64,000 nucleotides of DNA from Lactonifactor sp050944855 (GCA_050944855.1 JBMNRU010000012.1:1-64000), one strand, 5' to 3'. Counted from the first letter of the stretch, positions 14,568-24,399 are shown. The notes: generated by a model not told the origin, from the letters alone. Translations and numbers: made by a program.

Positions 14568-17500
14568 ATGAAAAGTAATTTTGAGTTTCTTGATAAAGAG
14601 TTTCCTGTGTTAGCTCAGTTTGGAAAAAAGGCAGAATCCTATCTTTATTCGGATTCCAACTCCTGCTTAATGAAGTTGGGTATGATTGGTGAAACAGTTG
14701 TAAACTTAATGTTCACTTATGACAGGATTGCACTTCCTGCTGAAAATACAGCTGTCAATCGAATCACGGTGCTTTTTCGGGAAGGTCTGTTGACACAGGA
14801 TTTTGTGGATATTCTTCATGCGCTGCGTAAGGTGCGTAATAAAGCAGTACATGAGAACTATACCTCTGTTGCAGAGGGAAAAGTTCTGCTCCAAATGGCG
14901 TACAGCTTATGCGAATGGTTTATGCAGACCTACGGAGACTGGGATTATCAAAATCAACCGTTTGTAATGCCTCCCGATCTGTTAGCAGCCAAAAGTATAG
15001 ACGATACTTCTGAGCGAGCGCAGGAGGAGAAGCTGACCAAAGAAGCCGAAGAAAAAGCTGCCACTTCGGATGCGGTAACAAAAGAAAAGCGCCGCCAACA
15101 GGCAGCGAGGGCGGCCAGCCAGCGGCAAAAAACGGAAGCAGAAACACGCTATATCATAGACCAACAGCTCCGACAGGTAGGCTGGGAGGCCGATACCGAA
15201 AATCTACGTTTCTCCAATGGTACTCGTCCTGTTAAGGGACGTAATCTTGCGATCGCTGAGTGGCCTACCAATTCAACAGTAGGAAATCATGGCCGTGCAG
15301 ATTATGTGCTATTTATTGGCATGCAATTTGTCGGTATCATTGAAGCGAAAGCGGAGCACAAGGACATTCCTTCTGTGATTGATTATCAAGGGAAAGATTA
15401 TCCCCGTAATATCCGTGTTGAGGACGCTCAGTATCAGGTGGGAAGTTGGGACAGCTATAAAGTGCCTTTTACCTTTGCTACTAATGGCAGGCCGTATTTG
15501 GAACAGTATAAAACAAAGTCTGGTATCTGGTTTTTGGATCTTCGTAATCCTTCTAATGTGCCAAAGGTTCTACGAGGATGGATGAGTCCGGAAAACCTTT
15601 TGGAGCTGTTGGGTAAGGATATTGACGCTGGAAATCAGGCGCTGGAACGGATGCCTTTTGATCTGCTGCGTGATAAAGACGGGCTGAATCTCCGCGATTA
15701 TCAGTTGAGAGCTATTCAGGCAGCGGAACAAGCTATCATGGAAGGAAAAAATGCTGCTCTGCTGGCTATGGCAACCGGTACCGGTAAGACACGGACGGTG
15801 CTGGGTATGATCTACCGTTTCTTAAAGACAGGCCGTTTCAAGCGAATCCTGTTCTTGGTAGACCGTACGGCTCTGGGAGAGCAGGCTCTTGATGTTTTCA
15901 AAGAGGTTAAGCTGGAAGATTTGATGCCCCTGGCGGACATCTATAATATCAAAGGGCTGGAAGATAAAGAGATTGAGCGAGAGACCCGTATTCAGGTTGT
16001 TACCGTACAGGGAATGGTAAAGCGTATCCTCTACAATGACGGAGAAACCATGCCTGCAGTTAGCGATTATGACTTGATTATTATAGACGAGGCCCACCGG
16101 GGCTACCTCCTGGACAAAGAGATGGGAGACACCGAACTTCTCTACAGAGATCAGCGGGACTACCAAAGTAAATACCGCAGTGTAATTGAGTATTTCGATG
16201 CAGTAAAAATTGCTCTGACAGCTACTCCTGCCCTCCAGACCACCGAGATTTTCGGCCAGCCAGTTTTCAAGTACACCTACCGGGAAGCAGTCATTGAGGG
16301 CTATCTGGTGGATCATGATGCCCCTCATGACCTTCACACCAGACTACGGGATGAGGGTATTCACTATCAATCAGGTGATACCGTCACCATTTATGACCCG
16401 GTGACTGGGGAGATAAACAACAGTGAACTGCTCAGTGATGAACTTAATTTTGATGTGGAGCAATTCAACAAAAAGGTTATTACCCGCCCCTTTAACGAGG
16501 CGGTTCTGGCTGAGATTGCGAAAGATATCGACCCGGAGAATCCGGAGGAACAGGGGAAAACCCTCATCTATGCCGTGGATGACCAGCATGCCGACATGAT
16601 TGTGGACATCCTCAAGAATATTTATGCAGAATATGGCGTAGACAATGATGCGATCATGAAGATTACCGGCAGCGTGGGCGGCGGCAACCCCAAAAAGGTA
16701 CAGGAAGCCATCAAGCGGTTTAAGAATGAGCGATACCCCAGCATTGCTGTCACTGTGGACCTTCTGACCACCGGTATCGACGTGCCGGAAATCACCAATC
16801 TGGTGTTCCTACGCCGGGTAAAATCCCGTATTCTGTTTGAACAGATGTTGGGACGTGCCACCCGCCTGTGCCCCAAAATTCACAAGACCCACTTTGAGAT
16901 TTATGACCCTGTTGGCGTCTATGACTCACTGGAGGCTGTCAACACCATGAAGCCGGTGGTGGTGAATCCATCTGCTTCCTTTGGCCAGTTGTTGGACGGT
17001 CTTGAGGTTCTGGAAGACGAAAAGCAGATCGAGTACCAGATCGATCAGATCATCGCCAAGCTTCAGCGGAAAAAGCGGAATCTGGACAGCAAGATCGTGG
17101 AGCACTTTGTCAGCATGACCGGCGGAATGGATCCCACCCAGTTTATTCAGCAGCTGGAGCAGGAGCCGATTCAACAGGCTCGCAATCGTATTGTGGCGCA
17201 TCGAGATCTCTTCGAATTGCTTGGAGAGACTCGAACCAATGGCGGCCGCCCGGTGGTTATCTCTGAGACGCCGGATGAACTGGTCAGCCATACCCGTGGT
17301 TACGGTACTGGCAGTCGCCCGGAAGATTATCTGGATGCCTTTGCCGACTATGTAAAGACCCATCTGAATGAGGTGGCGGCACTGAACATCGTCTGCACCC
17401 GCCCGAAAGAACTGACACGGGCCAGTCTAAAGGATTTGCGCCTGATGCTGGATCGGGAAGGCTTCACCACCCAGCAGCTCAACACCGCCATTTCGGAACT

Positions 17501-17834
17501 GACCAACGAAGAGATGGCGGCAGATATTATCAGCCTGATTCGCCGGTATGCCATCGGTTCCACCCTTATCGGCCACGAAGCCCGTATCCGCCGGGCGGTG
17601 GACAAGCTGAAAAAGGCCCATAAATTCACCGCCATCGAGCAAAAATGGATTGGCCGCATGGAAAAATATCTCATGGAGGAATCTGTCCTCAATGTAGGTG
17701 TGTTTGATGAGGATACCCGGTTCAGAAGTGAGGGCGGATTCAAGAAAATCGATCGGATTTTCCAAAATAAATTAGAAAGCATCGTGCTGGAACTCAACGA
17801 ATACCTGTACGATGATGGAGGAAGAAGCGCATGA
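14568..17834 (+). CDS. hsdR: Type I restriction enzyme, R (motor and nuclease) subunit
   Basis: The 1088-residue product is an EcoEI-like HsdR. It opens with a DUF4145 domain (about 1-130), followed by a charged coil, then the HSDR_N nuclease region (Y-V-L-F-I-G ... G-I-I-E-A-K, around 245-265). SF2 helicase motifs follow: G-T-G-K-T-R near 403-408 and D-E-A-H-R near 506-510. The C-terminus is the EcoEI_R_C region. It needs HsdM and HsdS to cut DNA. Because hsdM downstream is split, it is probably silent as a nuclease here. The stop overlaps the next start (ATGA). Its length is full for the family and no frameshift was seen. Confidence 0.9.
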   Translation: MKSNFEFLDKEFPVLAQFGKKAESYLYSDSNSCLMKLGMIGETVVNLMFTYDRIALPAENTAVNRITVLFREGLLTQDFVDILHALRKVRNKAVHENYTSVAEGKVLLQMAYSLCEWFMQTYGDWDYQNQPFVMPPDLLAAKSIDDTSERAQEEKLTKEAEEKAATSDAVTKEKRRQQAARAASQRQKTEAETRYIIDQQLRQVGWEADTENLRFSNGTRPVKGRNLAIAEWPTNSTVGNHGRADYVLFIGMQFVGIIEAKAEHKDIPSVIDYQGKDYPRNIRVEDAQYQVGSWDSYKVPFTFATNGRPYLEQYKTKSGIWFLDLRNPSNVPKVLRGWMSPENLLELLGKDIDAGNQALERMPFDLLRDKDGLNLRDYQLRAIQAAEQAIMEGKNAALLAMATGTGKTRTVLGMIYRFLKTGRFKRILFLVDRTALGEQALDVFKEVKLEDLMPLADIYNIKGLEDKEIERETRIQVVTVQGMVKRILYNDGETMPAVSDYDLIIIDEAHRGYLLDKEMGDTELLYRDQRDYQSKYRSVIEYFDAVKIALTATPALQTTEIFGQPVFKYTYREAVIEGYLVDHDAPHDLHTRLRDEGIHYQSGDTVTIYDPVTGEINNSELLSDELNFDVEQFNKKVITRPFNEAVLAEIAKDIDPENPEEQGKTLIYAVDDQHADMIVDILKNIYAEYGVDNDAIMKITGSVGGGNPKKVQEAIKRFKNERYPSIAVTVDLLTTGIDVPEITNLVFLRRVKSRILFEQMLGRATRLCPKIHKTHFEIYDPVGVYDSLEAVNTMKPVVVNPSASFGQLLDGLEVLEDEKQIEYQIDQIIAKLQRKKRNLDSKIVEHFVSMTGGMDPTQFIQQLEQEPIQQARNRIVAHRDLFELLGETRTNGGRPVVISETPDELVSHTRGYGTGSRPEDYLDAFADYVKTHLNEVAALNIVCTRPKELTRASLKDLRLMLDREGFTTQQLNTAISELTNEEMAADIISLIRRYAIGSTLIGHEARIRRAVDKLKKAHKFTAIEQKWIGRMEKYLMEESVLNVGVFDEDTRFRSEGGFKKIDRIFQNKLESIVLELNEYLYDDGGRSA

Positions 17835-18916
17835 ACAATTCCAATACTACAAATACATCAGATAGGGACAGTCTTTCCCTGCTGAAGCAAATAGGTCAGT
17901 TTGAGTTGGTTCCCAGCGATACCAAATATGACTTTGAGGACAAATCTAGGTTTACACAGTTGAGTCTGTCTGATACCCAGAAAATGCATCTGAGTGCTGC
18001 ATACCAACATTTTCCTTCTATGGTGGCAGCCGGGACGTTGGCTCAAGCCTATATTGCTCGATTTCCGGAAGGGCTTCCTCACACTCTCACTGCGCTGAAA
18101 CAAGGCGGATTTGGATCGATGATCCAAGGAGAACGGGGCTTTGTCGGCACTGCTTCTTTTTTTCCTGTCAATGCACAAGCTATTTTTCTGAGCACCTTTA
18201 CTGCTATGTCAGTGGCATCAGGGCAGTATTTTCTTGCCAAAATCAACAGTCAGTTGGATGTTATTCAGCGAAGACTCGGTGAAATTTTGGATTTCCTGTA
18301 TGGTGATAAAAAGGCAGAATTGATGGCTGAGATCAGTTTTACAAAATACGCCTTTGAAAACTATGCCTCTATCATGACCCATGAATCCCAGCGTGCCGCT
18401 ACAATCACCAGTCTGCAAAGCGCCAAAAAGGTTGCCATGAATGACATCGAATTCTACATCCATGACCTGAGTTCTACCGTAGAATCTCAAGAAAAAGATT
18501 TGGAAAAGGTATTGGACAAAACGGAGCAAATTCGGGACAGCCTGCACCTGTCCCTTGAACTATATGCGATGAGCAGTTTAATGGAAGTCTATTATGCTCA
18601 GAACTTCGATTCCTCTTACTTACAATATGTACAGCAGGAAGTGGAAGGATATATTGAAAAGTGTGAAACCAGAATGCTGAGTAATTTTAATTTGCTTCGA
18701 GGCAAAATTATAGGCAACAATAAGAAGACTTCTCTCCCTCTGGGAAAAGGAAAAGATTCCACGGCACTGGGACAGAGAAGTCTTGAACTGACTGAATCTG
18801 TGAGCGACAATAATACCAAGGCCTTGCGAGAACTGATCGCCAGTTCCCTGTGTGTAGCAAGTCAGCCGACAGAATACTATCTCACAGCAGACGGAAATAT
18901 CTATTGCAAGAACTAA
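17831..18916 (+). CDS. Unknown protein inserted between hsdR and hsdM
   Basis: The 361-residue product is not recognised. It has a weakly hydrophobic central stretch (about 98-140), then a long helical region with coiled-coil character (about 140-300) and a polar tail. The start overlaps the hsdR stop by 4 bases, so it is translationally coupled. hsdM begins 16 bp after its stop. Its place inside the operon suggests an accessory to the type I enzyme, or a separate membrane-active defence gene. No catalytic motif is visible. Confidence 0.65.
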   Translation: MNNSNTTNTSDRDSLSLLKQIGQFELVPSDTKYDFEDKSRFTQLSLSDTQKMHLSAAYQHFPSMVAAGTLAQAYIARFPEGLPHTLTALKQGGFGSMIQGERGFVGTASFFPVNAQAIFLSTFTAMSVASGQYFLAKINSQLDVIQRRLGEILDFLYGDKKAELMAEISFTKYAFENYASIMTHESQRAATITSLQSAKKVAMNDIEFYIHDLSSTVESQEKDLEKVLDKTEQIRDSLHLSLELYAMSSLMEVYYAQNFDSSYLQYVQQEVEGYIEKCETRMLSNFNLLRGKIIGNNKKTSLPLGKGKDSTALGQRSLELTESVSDNNTKALRELIASSLCVASQPTEYYLTADGNIYCKN

Positions 18917-18932
18917 ACGGAGGCAACCGCAC

Positions 18933-19697
18933 ATGACCACACAAGAAATCGTATCTAAGCTCTGGAACCTCTGCAATGTGCTGCGGGATGACGGCATCAC
19001 CTATCACCAGTATGTCACCGAGCTTACTTATATTTTGTTTTTGAAGATGGCCAAGGAGACTGGTGCAGAAAGCCAGATTCCTGCAGCCTACCGCTGGGAC
19101 CAGCTTACTGCCAAAAGCGGCATTGAGCTGAAGAAGTTCTATAAAGAGCTGCTGGCCCATCTGGGCGAAAACTGCACCGGACGAGTGCGGGAAATCTACC
19201 AAGGCTCTGCCACCAACATCGATGAACCCAAGAACTTGGAAAAGATCATCACCACCATTGACGGCCTGGACTGGTACTCCGCCCGAGAAGAGGGGTTGGG
19301 CAACCTGTATGAAGGGCTGCTCGAAAAAAATGCTAGCGAGAAAAAGTCCGGCGCGGGCCAGTACTTTACCCCTCGCGTCCTTATTGACGTGATGACTAGA
19401 CTGATGAAGCCCCAGCCCGGCGAGCGGTGTAATGACCCTGCCTGCGGTACCTTCGGCTTTATGATTGCCGCCAGCCAGTATGTCAAGGAGCAAACCGACG
19501 ATTTTTACGATTTGGATGCAGACCAGGCGAAGTTTGAACGGGAAGAGGCCTTCACCGGCTGTGAACTGGTTCACGACACCCATCGCTTGGCATTAATGAA
19601 CGCCATGCTCCACGACATTGACGGTCAGATTTTACTGGCCGATACCCTGTCAAACCAGGGCAAGGCACTCCACGACTTCGATCTGGTACTCACCAAT
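18933..19697 (+). pseudogene. hsdM: Type I methyltransferase hsdM, 5' part, cut by ICE insertion
   Basis: The frame encodes HsdM from its N-terminal domain through the SAM-binding motif D-P-A-C-G-T-F-G (about 168-175) and on to D-F-D-L-V-L-T-N. The next residues should be P-P-F, completing the catalytic N-P-P-F. Instead the frame runs into foreign sequence (E-R-E-L-L-G-L-I-A, stop at 19725). The 3' half of hsdM and hsdS presumably lie beyond the ICE, outside the window. A truncated protein lacking the catalytic loop should have no methylation activity. Ribosome site GGAGG precedes the ATG. Confidence 0.85.
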
Positions 19698-19867
19698 GAG
19701 CGTGAGTTATTAGGACTAATCGCATAAATGCTCATTTTAAGCCATTTTCAGGACTTTCAAGAAATTTAAGAAGATAAAAACATAATAGAAATAGTAGAAT
19801 GGAAGCTTTTCGCCGGAAGTAAGGTGGAGAGTTATTTTTTTACCCAAAATTAAATATGACATTTACA

Positions 19868-19916
19868 TAGGGCGTTTGCTTATACCTAAGGTGGATAAGT
19901 GAGCGTCCTATTTTTA
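19868..19916 (+). terminator. Hairpin with T-run at the ICE left end
   Basis: TAGGGCGTTTGCTTAT pairs (with wobbles) with ATAAGTGAGCGTCCTA, followed by TTTTTATTT. It lies 42 bp before the first ICE gene and would stop read-through from the hsd operon, or act as an attenuator for the ICE genes. Confidence 0.65.
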
Positions 19917-19957
19917 TTTCCACAAAACGATAAGAGAAGAAGATTGGAGGTTAAAAA

Positions 19958-20194
19958 ATGTATGGAACAAAATTCTCGGAGTACAAACCGAAAGAGTGTC
20001 GTTACTGCTATTTTTGGTGTGGAAAGAATAAGCGTTGTTTCTTAGGTAAAGAAAACTGCTATTACGAAACAGTAGAAGAAGCTGCGGAAAAAAGTGAATG
20101 TGATGGCTGTCCTTATGGCAGATACTCGCCTTGCATTGGTTGGTGTACCAAGAAGGTATTAGGCAAAGGCGGTGATGACAGCAATGGCATTTGA
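19958..20194 (+). CDS. Cysteine-rich small ICE protein
   Basis: The 78-residue product contains ten cysteines, in C-x2-C-x3-C and later C-x2-C groupings, consistent with a zinc-binding fold. GGAGGT precedes the ATG. It overlaps the start of the RepA-like gene by about 10 bases. It is a common first gene in this ICE type. The function is unknown. Confidence 0.65.
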   Translation: MYGTKFSEYKPKECRYCYFWCGKNKRCFLGKENCYYETVEEAAEKSECDGCPYGRYSPCIGWCTKKVLGKGGDDSNGI

Positions 20195-21077
20195 TTATTT
20201 CTACGGGCAACAGTCAGACCAATTTGCTTTTTACAGAATACCCAAGGTTTTATTTACTGATGAGCGATTTTGGAATGTGTCTACAGACGCAAAGCTGTTG
20301 TATGGAATACTGCTTGACCGTATGAATCTATCAGCTAAGAACGGTTGGATTGATGAAAATATGAGAGTGTTTATCATATTTACGAATGAAGAAATTCAAG
20401 AAGCATTAGATTGCAGAGATAAGAAAGCAACAAAGCTATTAAATGAACTTGAGCATAAATGTGAACTCATCGAAAGAAAGCGTCAGGGACTTGGAAAGCC
20501 AAATATCATTTATGTGAAGAACTTCATTTCAGCTGTTGAGAACTCTGTGGAAAGACGATTCTTGAATAGTCAAAATGACGATTCTGGGGAAGTCTTAAAC
20601 ACGATTCAGGATTCGTCGAAAGTACGATGTAATAATACTGATATAAATAATACTGAAAAGAGTAATACTGACTTTCTTTTCTTTCCGGAAAATTCCAAAA
20701 AGACGCTCGAAGAGATAGGAATGGATAATCCTTATGAAATTTATCTCAAAGAAAAATTAGAATATGATTCTTTAGTAATTCAGTATAAACATCATGTACA
20801 GATGTTAGATGAAATCTTTGAAATTATGACAGACACATTATGCAGTAATCGAAAAACAATTCGTATTGGTGGTGATGATAAGCCAGCAGAAATTGTCAAA
20901 AGCAGATTGATGAAATTAGAACATGAGCATATGCAGTTTGTAATGGATTGTATCTTGGAAAACACTACAAAGATTAAAAATATCAGACAGTATATTCTTA
21001 CAACCATTTACAATGCAACGCAAACCATCGACAGCTATTATACAACGCTTGTTAATCACGATTTATATGGAGATTAG
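20184..21077 (+). CDS. repA: RepA-type replication initiator (RepA_N)
   Basis: The 297-residue product begins M-A-F-D-Y-F-Y-G and contains F-Y-R-I-P-K-V-L-F-T-D, the hallmark of RepA_N initiators (winged helix) of Firmicute plasmids and Tn1549-type ICEs. GTG 20172 and ATG 20175 are alternative starts; ATG 20184 fits the family N-terminus and has AAAGGCGGTG upstream. It probably supports replication of the excised circle. ParA and ParB follow. Confidence 0.8.
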   Translation: MAFDYFYGQQSDQFAFYRIPKVLFTDERFWNVSTDAKLLYGILLDRMNLSAKNGWIDENMRVFIIFTNEEIQEALDCRDKKATKLLNELEHKCELIERKRQGLGKPNIIYVKNFISAVENSVERRFLNSQNDDSGEVLNTIQDSSKVRCNNTDINNTEKSNTDFLFFPENSKKTLEEIGMDNPYEIYLKEKLEYDSLVIQYKHHVQMLDEIFEIMTDTLCSNRKTIRIGGDDKPAEIVKSRLMKLEHEHMQFVMDCILENTTKIKNIRQYILTTIYNATQTIDSYYTTLVNHDLYGD

Positions 21078-21095
21078 GAAGGAGTGAAAATTTGA

Positions 21096-21923
21096 ATGAC
21101 AAGTAAACCGACAGTGATTGCAGTAGTCAATCAGAAAGGCGGTACGGGTAAAACCACCACTTGTGAGAATCTTGGAGTTGGAATTGCGAATACAGGTAAA
21201 AAGGTACTTCTCATAGACACAGACCCGCAAGCAAGTCTTACTATCAGTCTTGGCTACCCAAAACCGGATGACCTTTACCCTACACTTTCTACTTTGATGA
21301 CGAAAGTAATGCAAGATGAGGATTTAAAACCAAAGGAAGGAGTATTACACCACAAAGAAGGTGTGGATTTGATTCCGTCCAATATTGAATTATCAGGACT
21401 TGAAGTATCGCTTGTAAATGCTATGAGCAGAGAAACGATATTAAAACAGTATCTTGATACGGTAAAGAAAGAATATGATTATGTGTTGCTTGATTGTATG
21501 CCAAGCTTAGGAATGATTACCATCAATGCTCTTGCAGCAGCCGATAATGTTTTGATTCCTGTTCAGGCACAATATCTTCCGGCAAAAGGATTGGAGCAGC
21601 TACTTCAAACCATCAATAAAGTTCGTAAGCAAATCAATCCTAAATTAAAGATTGAGGGTATTTTACTCACTATGGTAGACAGCAGAACCAATTATGCAAA
21701 GGACATTAGCAATCTCATAAGAGAAACTTACGGAGGAAAGCTCAAAGTCTTTCGTGCAGATATTCCCCGTTCGGTTCGTGCAGAGGAAATCAGTGCCGAG
21801 GGCAAAAGTATTTTCGAGTATGATCCAAAAGGAAAAGTTGCAGAAGCATACAGGAAACTGACGAAGGAGGTGTTAGACAGTGGCGAGAAAAAACGCAAAC
21901 ATCAGCTTGACCAGTTACGATGA
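21096..21923 (+). CDS. parA: ParA-type partition ATPase
   Basis: The 275-residue product has the deviant Walker A K-G-G-T-G-K-T-T (residues about 12-19), a D-T-D-P-Q-A motif and D-C-M-P-S-L at Walker B, as in Soj/ParA. It should stabilise the element, moving on nucleoid DNA with ParB. Its end overlaps parB by 44 bases. Confidence 0.9.
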   Translation: MTSKPTVIAVVNQKGGTGKTTTCENLGVGIANTGKKVLLIDTDPQASLTISLGYPKPDDLYPTLSTLMTKVMQDEDLKPKEGVLHHKEGVDLIPSNIELSGLEVSLVNAMSRETILKQYLDTVKKEYDYVLLDCMPSLGMITINALAAADNVLIPVQAQYLPAKGLEQLLQTINKVRKQINPKLKIEGILLTMVDSRTNYAKDISNLIRETYGGKLKVFRADIPRSVRAEEISAEGKSIFEYDPKGKVAEAYRKLTKEVLDSGEKKRKHQLDQLR

Positions 21924-22809
21924 TATTTTTTCGACAGAAGAAAGTCGTACCGATAAAAAGCTTGAAAAGGTGAAGAACATTCCACTTAATGAACTTCACC
22001 CATTTAAGAACCACCCGTTTAGAGTGGTTGATGATGAATCCATGCTTAGAACGGTAGAAAGTGTTGCTCAGTATGGTGTACTTGCTCCGGCAATCGCAAG
22101 ACCAAGAGAAGAAGGTGGATATGAATTGGTATCAGGACACAGAAGGCATCATGCTTCAGAGCTTGCAGGACTTGAAACAATGCCTGTAATTGTTAGAAAT
22201 CTTAATGATGATGAAGCTGTTATTTTAATGGTGGATTCCAATCTCCAAAGAGAAACGATATTGCCAAGTGAACGAGCTTTTGCTTATAAAATGAAAATGG
22301 ACGCTGTACGAAGAACTGCTGGCAGACCAAGTAAAAATAATCCCCGACAACTTGTCGGGAATTTAGAATCAGCAGATATGGTTGGCGAAGCAAGTGGTGA
22401 TAGTGGTAGGCAGGTTCAACGATATATCCGATTAACTGAGCTTATCCCTGAACTTCTAACAATGGTTGATGAAAAGAAAATATCATTCAATCCAGCGGTT
22501 GAATTATCTTTCTTAAAACCCGAAGAACAAAGAGATTTTCTTGAAGCGATGGATATGGAGCAGAATGTTCCGTCACTTTCACAGGCACAGCGTATCAAGA
22601 AATTAAGCCAAGATGGAAATTGCACCATAGATACTATGCAAGAGATTATGGCAGAAGTGAAGAAATCGGAACTTGATAAGGTGACGCTGAAAAACGATGT
22701 TCTGAAAAAGTATTTTCCAAAGTCCTATACTCCGAAGCAAATGCAGGACACAATCATTAAGCTTTTGGAGGCATGGCAGAAAAAAAGACAACATCAGATG
22801 GAGAGGTAA
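21880..22809 (+). CDS. parB: ParB-type partition protein
   Basis: The 309-residue product uses a GTG start inside parA, with AAGGAGGTG upstream. It has the ParB N-terminal nuclease-like fold: N-P-L-N-E-L-H-P-F-like entry, G-x-x-R-R-H-H at about 86-91, then a central HTH (about 160-210). It binds parS-like sites and stimulates ParA. No parS was identified by eye. Confidence 0.9.
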   Translation: MARKNANISLTSYDDIFSTEESRTDKKLEKVKNIPLNELHPFKNHPFRVVDDESMLRTVESVAQYGVLAPAIARPREEGGYELVSGHRRHHASELAGLETMPVIVRNLNDDEAVILMVDSNLQRETILPSERAFAYKMKMDAVRRTAGRPSKNNPRQLVGNLESADMVGEASGDSGRQVQRYIRLTELIPELLTMVDEKKISFNPAVELSFLKPEEQRDFLEAMDMEQNVPSLSQAQRIKKLSQDGNCTIDTMQEIMAEVKKSELDKVTLKNDVLKKYFPKSYTPKQMQDTIIKLLEAWQKKRQHQMER

Positions 22810-22815
22810 AAAGAA

Positions 22816-23331
22816 ATGTTTAAAGAAAATAAAATGATTGAAGCGATTCGATGGATTTTGAATCTATATGAGCCAAGTGATTATGACGCTTTTGACGAAG
22901 AAGAACTTGGCAGTGATTATGGACTATGTCTGCACGATGTAGTGATGGCTTTAAGAGATAAAGCGGAAACCGTATATCAATTTAAGGTGGATTCCAGCTT
23001 TGAAATGGGATTTAAGTACAGAAGTCCTGAATTATTTAATCAAAGAGCGATTTGTATTTACAAAGAAATCGAAAGTTCAACATTAGATAATGAAACGATT
23101 GCAAACTACAGTACGGAGCTTTGGCTTTTAGAAGATATGAGCTTTGCAGTTGTTCGCTGTGTATCCGTATCCCATGATGACGGTGTAACCTATGACAGCG
23201 AGTATCGAACAATCGTAAAGAAATTAGAAAAAAGAGAGGATTTATTCTTCCCGCCGGAAGAACTTATTGATGAACTTGAAGAAGCCTGTATTCCAATATG
23301 GGAAAGTGAAGCGATTATTTATGAACTTTAG
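22816..23331 (+). CDS. Conserved ICE protein, function unknown
   Basis: The 171-residue acidic product has no recognised domain. It follows parB by 6 bases with a poor AAAAAGAAATG ribosome site and is probably translated from the par operon. It contains alternating helix and strand segments and no membrane segment or catalytic motif. Relatives occur at the same place in Tn1549-like elements. Confidence 0.6.
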   Translation: MFKENKMIEAIRWILNLYEPSDYDAFDEEELGSDYGLCLHDVVMALRDKAETVYQFKVDSSFEMGFKYRSPELFNQRAICIYKEIESSTLDNETIANYSTELWLLEDMSFAVVRCVSVSHDDGVTYDSEYRTIVKKLEKREDLFFPPEELIDELEEACIPIWESEAIIYEL

Positions 23332-23382
23332 AGTTTGTAAGTGGTCGCTTTTGTTATTTCAAAGAAACGGAGGTCGAATAAC

Positions 23383-24006
23383 TTGAAAGAATATGATGTG
23401 AAGATTACCGAAACATTAGAAAAAACGGTAACGGTACAGGCTTCTTCAAGAGCAGAAGCCGAAGAAAAAGTAAATGCAGCTTGGAGTAATTCAGAATATA
23501 TCTTAGACAGTGAGGACTTTGTCGGTGTTGATTTTAAGACGGAACATGAACGTTCCTTAAATCTTAATAAGATTGATGTGCTTCTTGTAGAACCGGGACA
23601 GTATCCAAAACAAACTCAGATTGGAACGGAGCTTGAAGATTTGCAAGAAGTTGTCGGAGGCAGCATTGAAGTCACTTATCCATTTGATGAAGAAGTGGGA
23701 ATTATTTTAAACGAAGAAGGAAAGCTGTTGGGACTTCCACTTAACAGGGCTATGCGTAGCGATGATGGTGAGGTATATGACATCTATGCCGGACCATTTA
23801 TTGTGGCAGGACTTACAGAAGATAATTTTGGATCACTGACACCGGAACAAATGAAGAAGTTTTCCGAAATGTTTCATCAGCCGGAAATGTTTGTGAAGAT
23901 GGGAAAGGGACTGATGGTGCTTCCTATTCCAAATGAATCAATTAAACCAAAAGAAAAAGGAATTGAACCGAAAATAAAAAAATCACCTGAACTTGGTGAT
24001 ATGTGA
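23383..24006 (+). CDS. DpnD/PcfM-like plus DUF3846 fusion protein
   Basis: The 207-residue product starts at TTG 23383, which has ACGGAGGTCG at the right distance; an upstream GTG-type start at 23341 lacks one. Residues 1-45 resemble the DpnD/PcfM domain (K-E-Y-D-V-K-I, V-Q-A-S-S-R-A-E-A-E). Residues about 55-180 resemble DUF3846 (V-E-P-G, G-G-S-I-E-V, L-P-L-N-R, I-A-G-P-F-like). Both are frequent in ICE and plasmid accessory proteins. The role is unknown. A lysine-rich tail ends the protein. Confidence 0.65.
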   Translation: MKEYDVKITETLEKTVTVQASSRAEAEEKVNAAWSNSEYILDSEDFVGVDFKTEHERSLNLNKIDVLLVEPGQYPKQTQIGTELEDLQEVVGGSIEVTYPFDEEVGIILNEEGKLLGLPLNRAMRSDDGEVYDIYAGPFIVAGLTEDNFGSLTPEQMKKFSEMFHQPEMFVKMGKGLMVLPIPNESIKPKEKGIEPKIKKSPELGDM

Positions 24007-24019
24007 GGAGGAAAAAATT

Positions 24020-24367
24020 ATGGTTAGACCTTTGGCATTTATTACTGCTTCATGGAGTGATAACACATACGAAGCAAAGGAAGAAGCTGCAAAATATTCA
24101 AGACAGATTTATGATGCCGGCTTTTCCCCTATCTGTCCCAAGCTTATCTACAACGATTTCCTAAAAGACAGTGTTCCACAGGAATACAAAGATAAGCGTG
24201 ATATGGCTTTGGAGCTTTTAAGAAGATGCCGTCTTGTAGTTGTGTGCGGAAGTGAAGTAGATGAACAGGTAAAAACAGACATTGCAATGGCAAAAAGATA
24301 CCACATTGTCACTACTACTTTAGATGGCATTATGGCGATTGAGGGCAAATGCAAAAAGAAAGAGTAA
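24020..24367 (+). CDS. DUF4406/nucleoside-deoxyribosyltransferase-like protein
   Basis: The 115-residue product has a Rossmann-like pattern, V-R-P-L-A-F-I-T-A then L-V-V-V-C-G and I-A-M-A-K, similar to small DUF4406/DUF7768 proteins related to nucleoside 2-deoxyribosyltransferases. ATG 24020 has GAGGAGG upstream, within the end of the previous gene. Catalytic function is uncertain. It is a usual passenger in this part of Tn1549-type ICEs. Confidence 0.6.
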   Translation: MVRPLAFITASWSDNTYEAKEEAAKYSRQIYDAGFSPICPKLIYNDFLKDSVPQEYKDKRDMALELLRRCRLVVVCGSEVDEQVKTDIAMAKRYHIVTTTLDGIMAIEGKCKKKE

Positions 24368-24399
24368 TCCTTCCTTCTCTTTGAAAGGGGTGATGAATC

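Noticed and set aside
19698..19727. Natural C-terminus of a short HsdM
   Set aside because: The last nine residues do not resemble HsdM, and the frame ends inside the catalytic motif; ICE genes follow at once.
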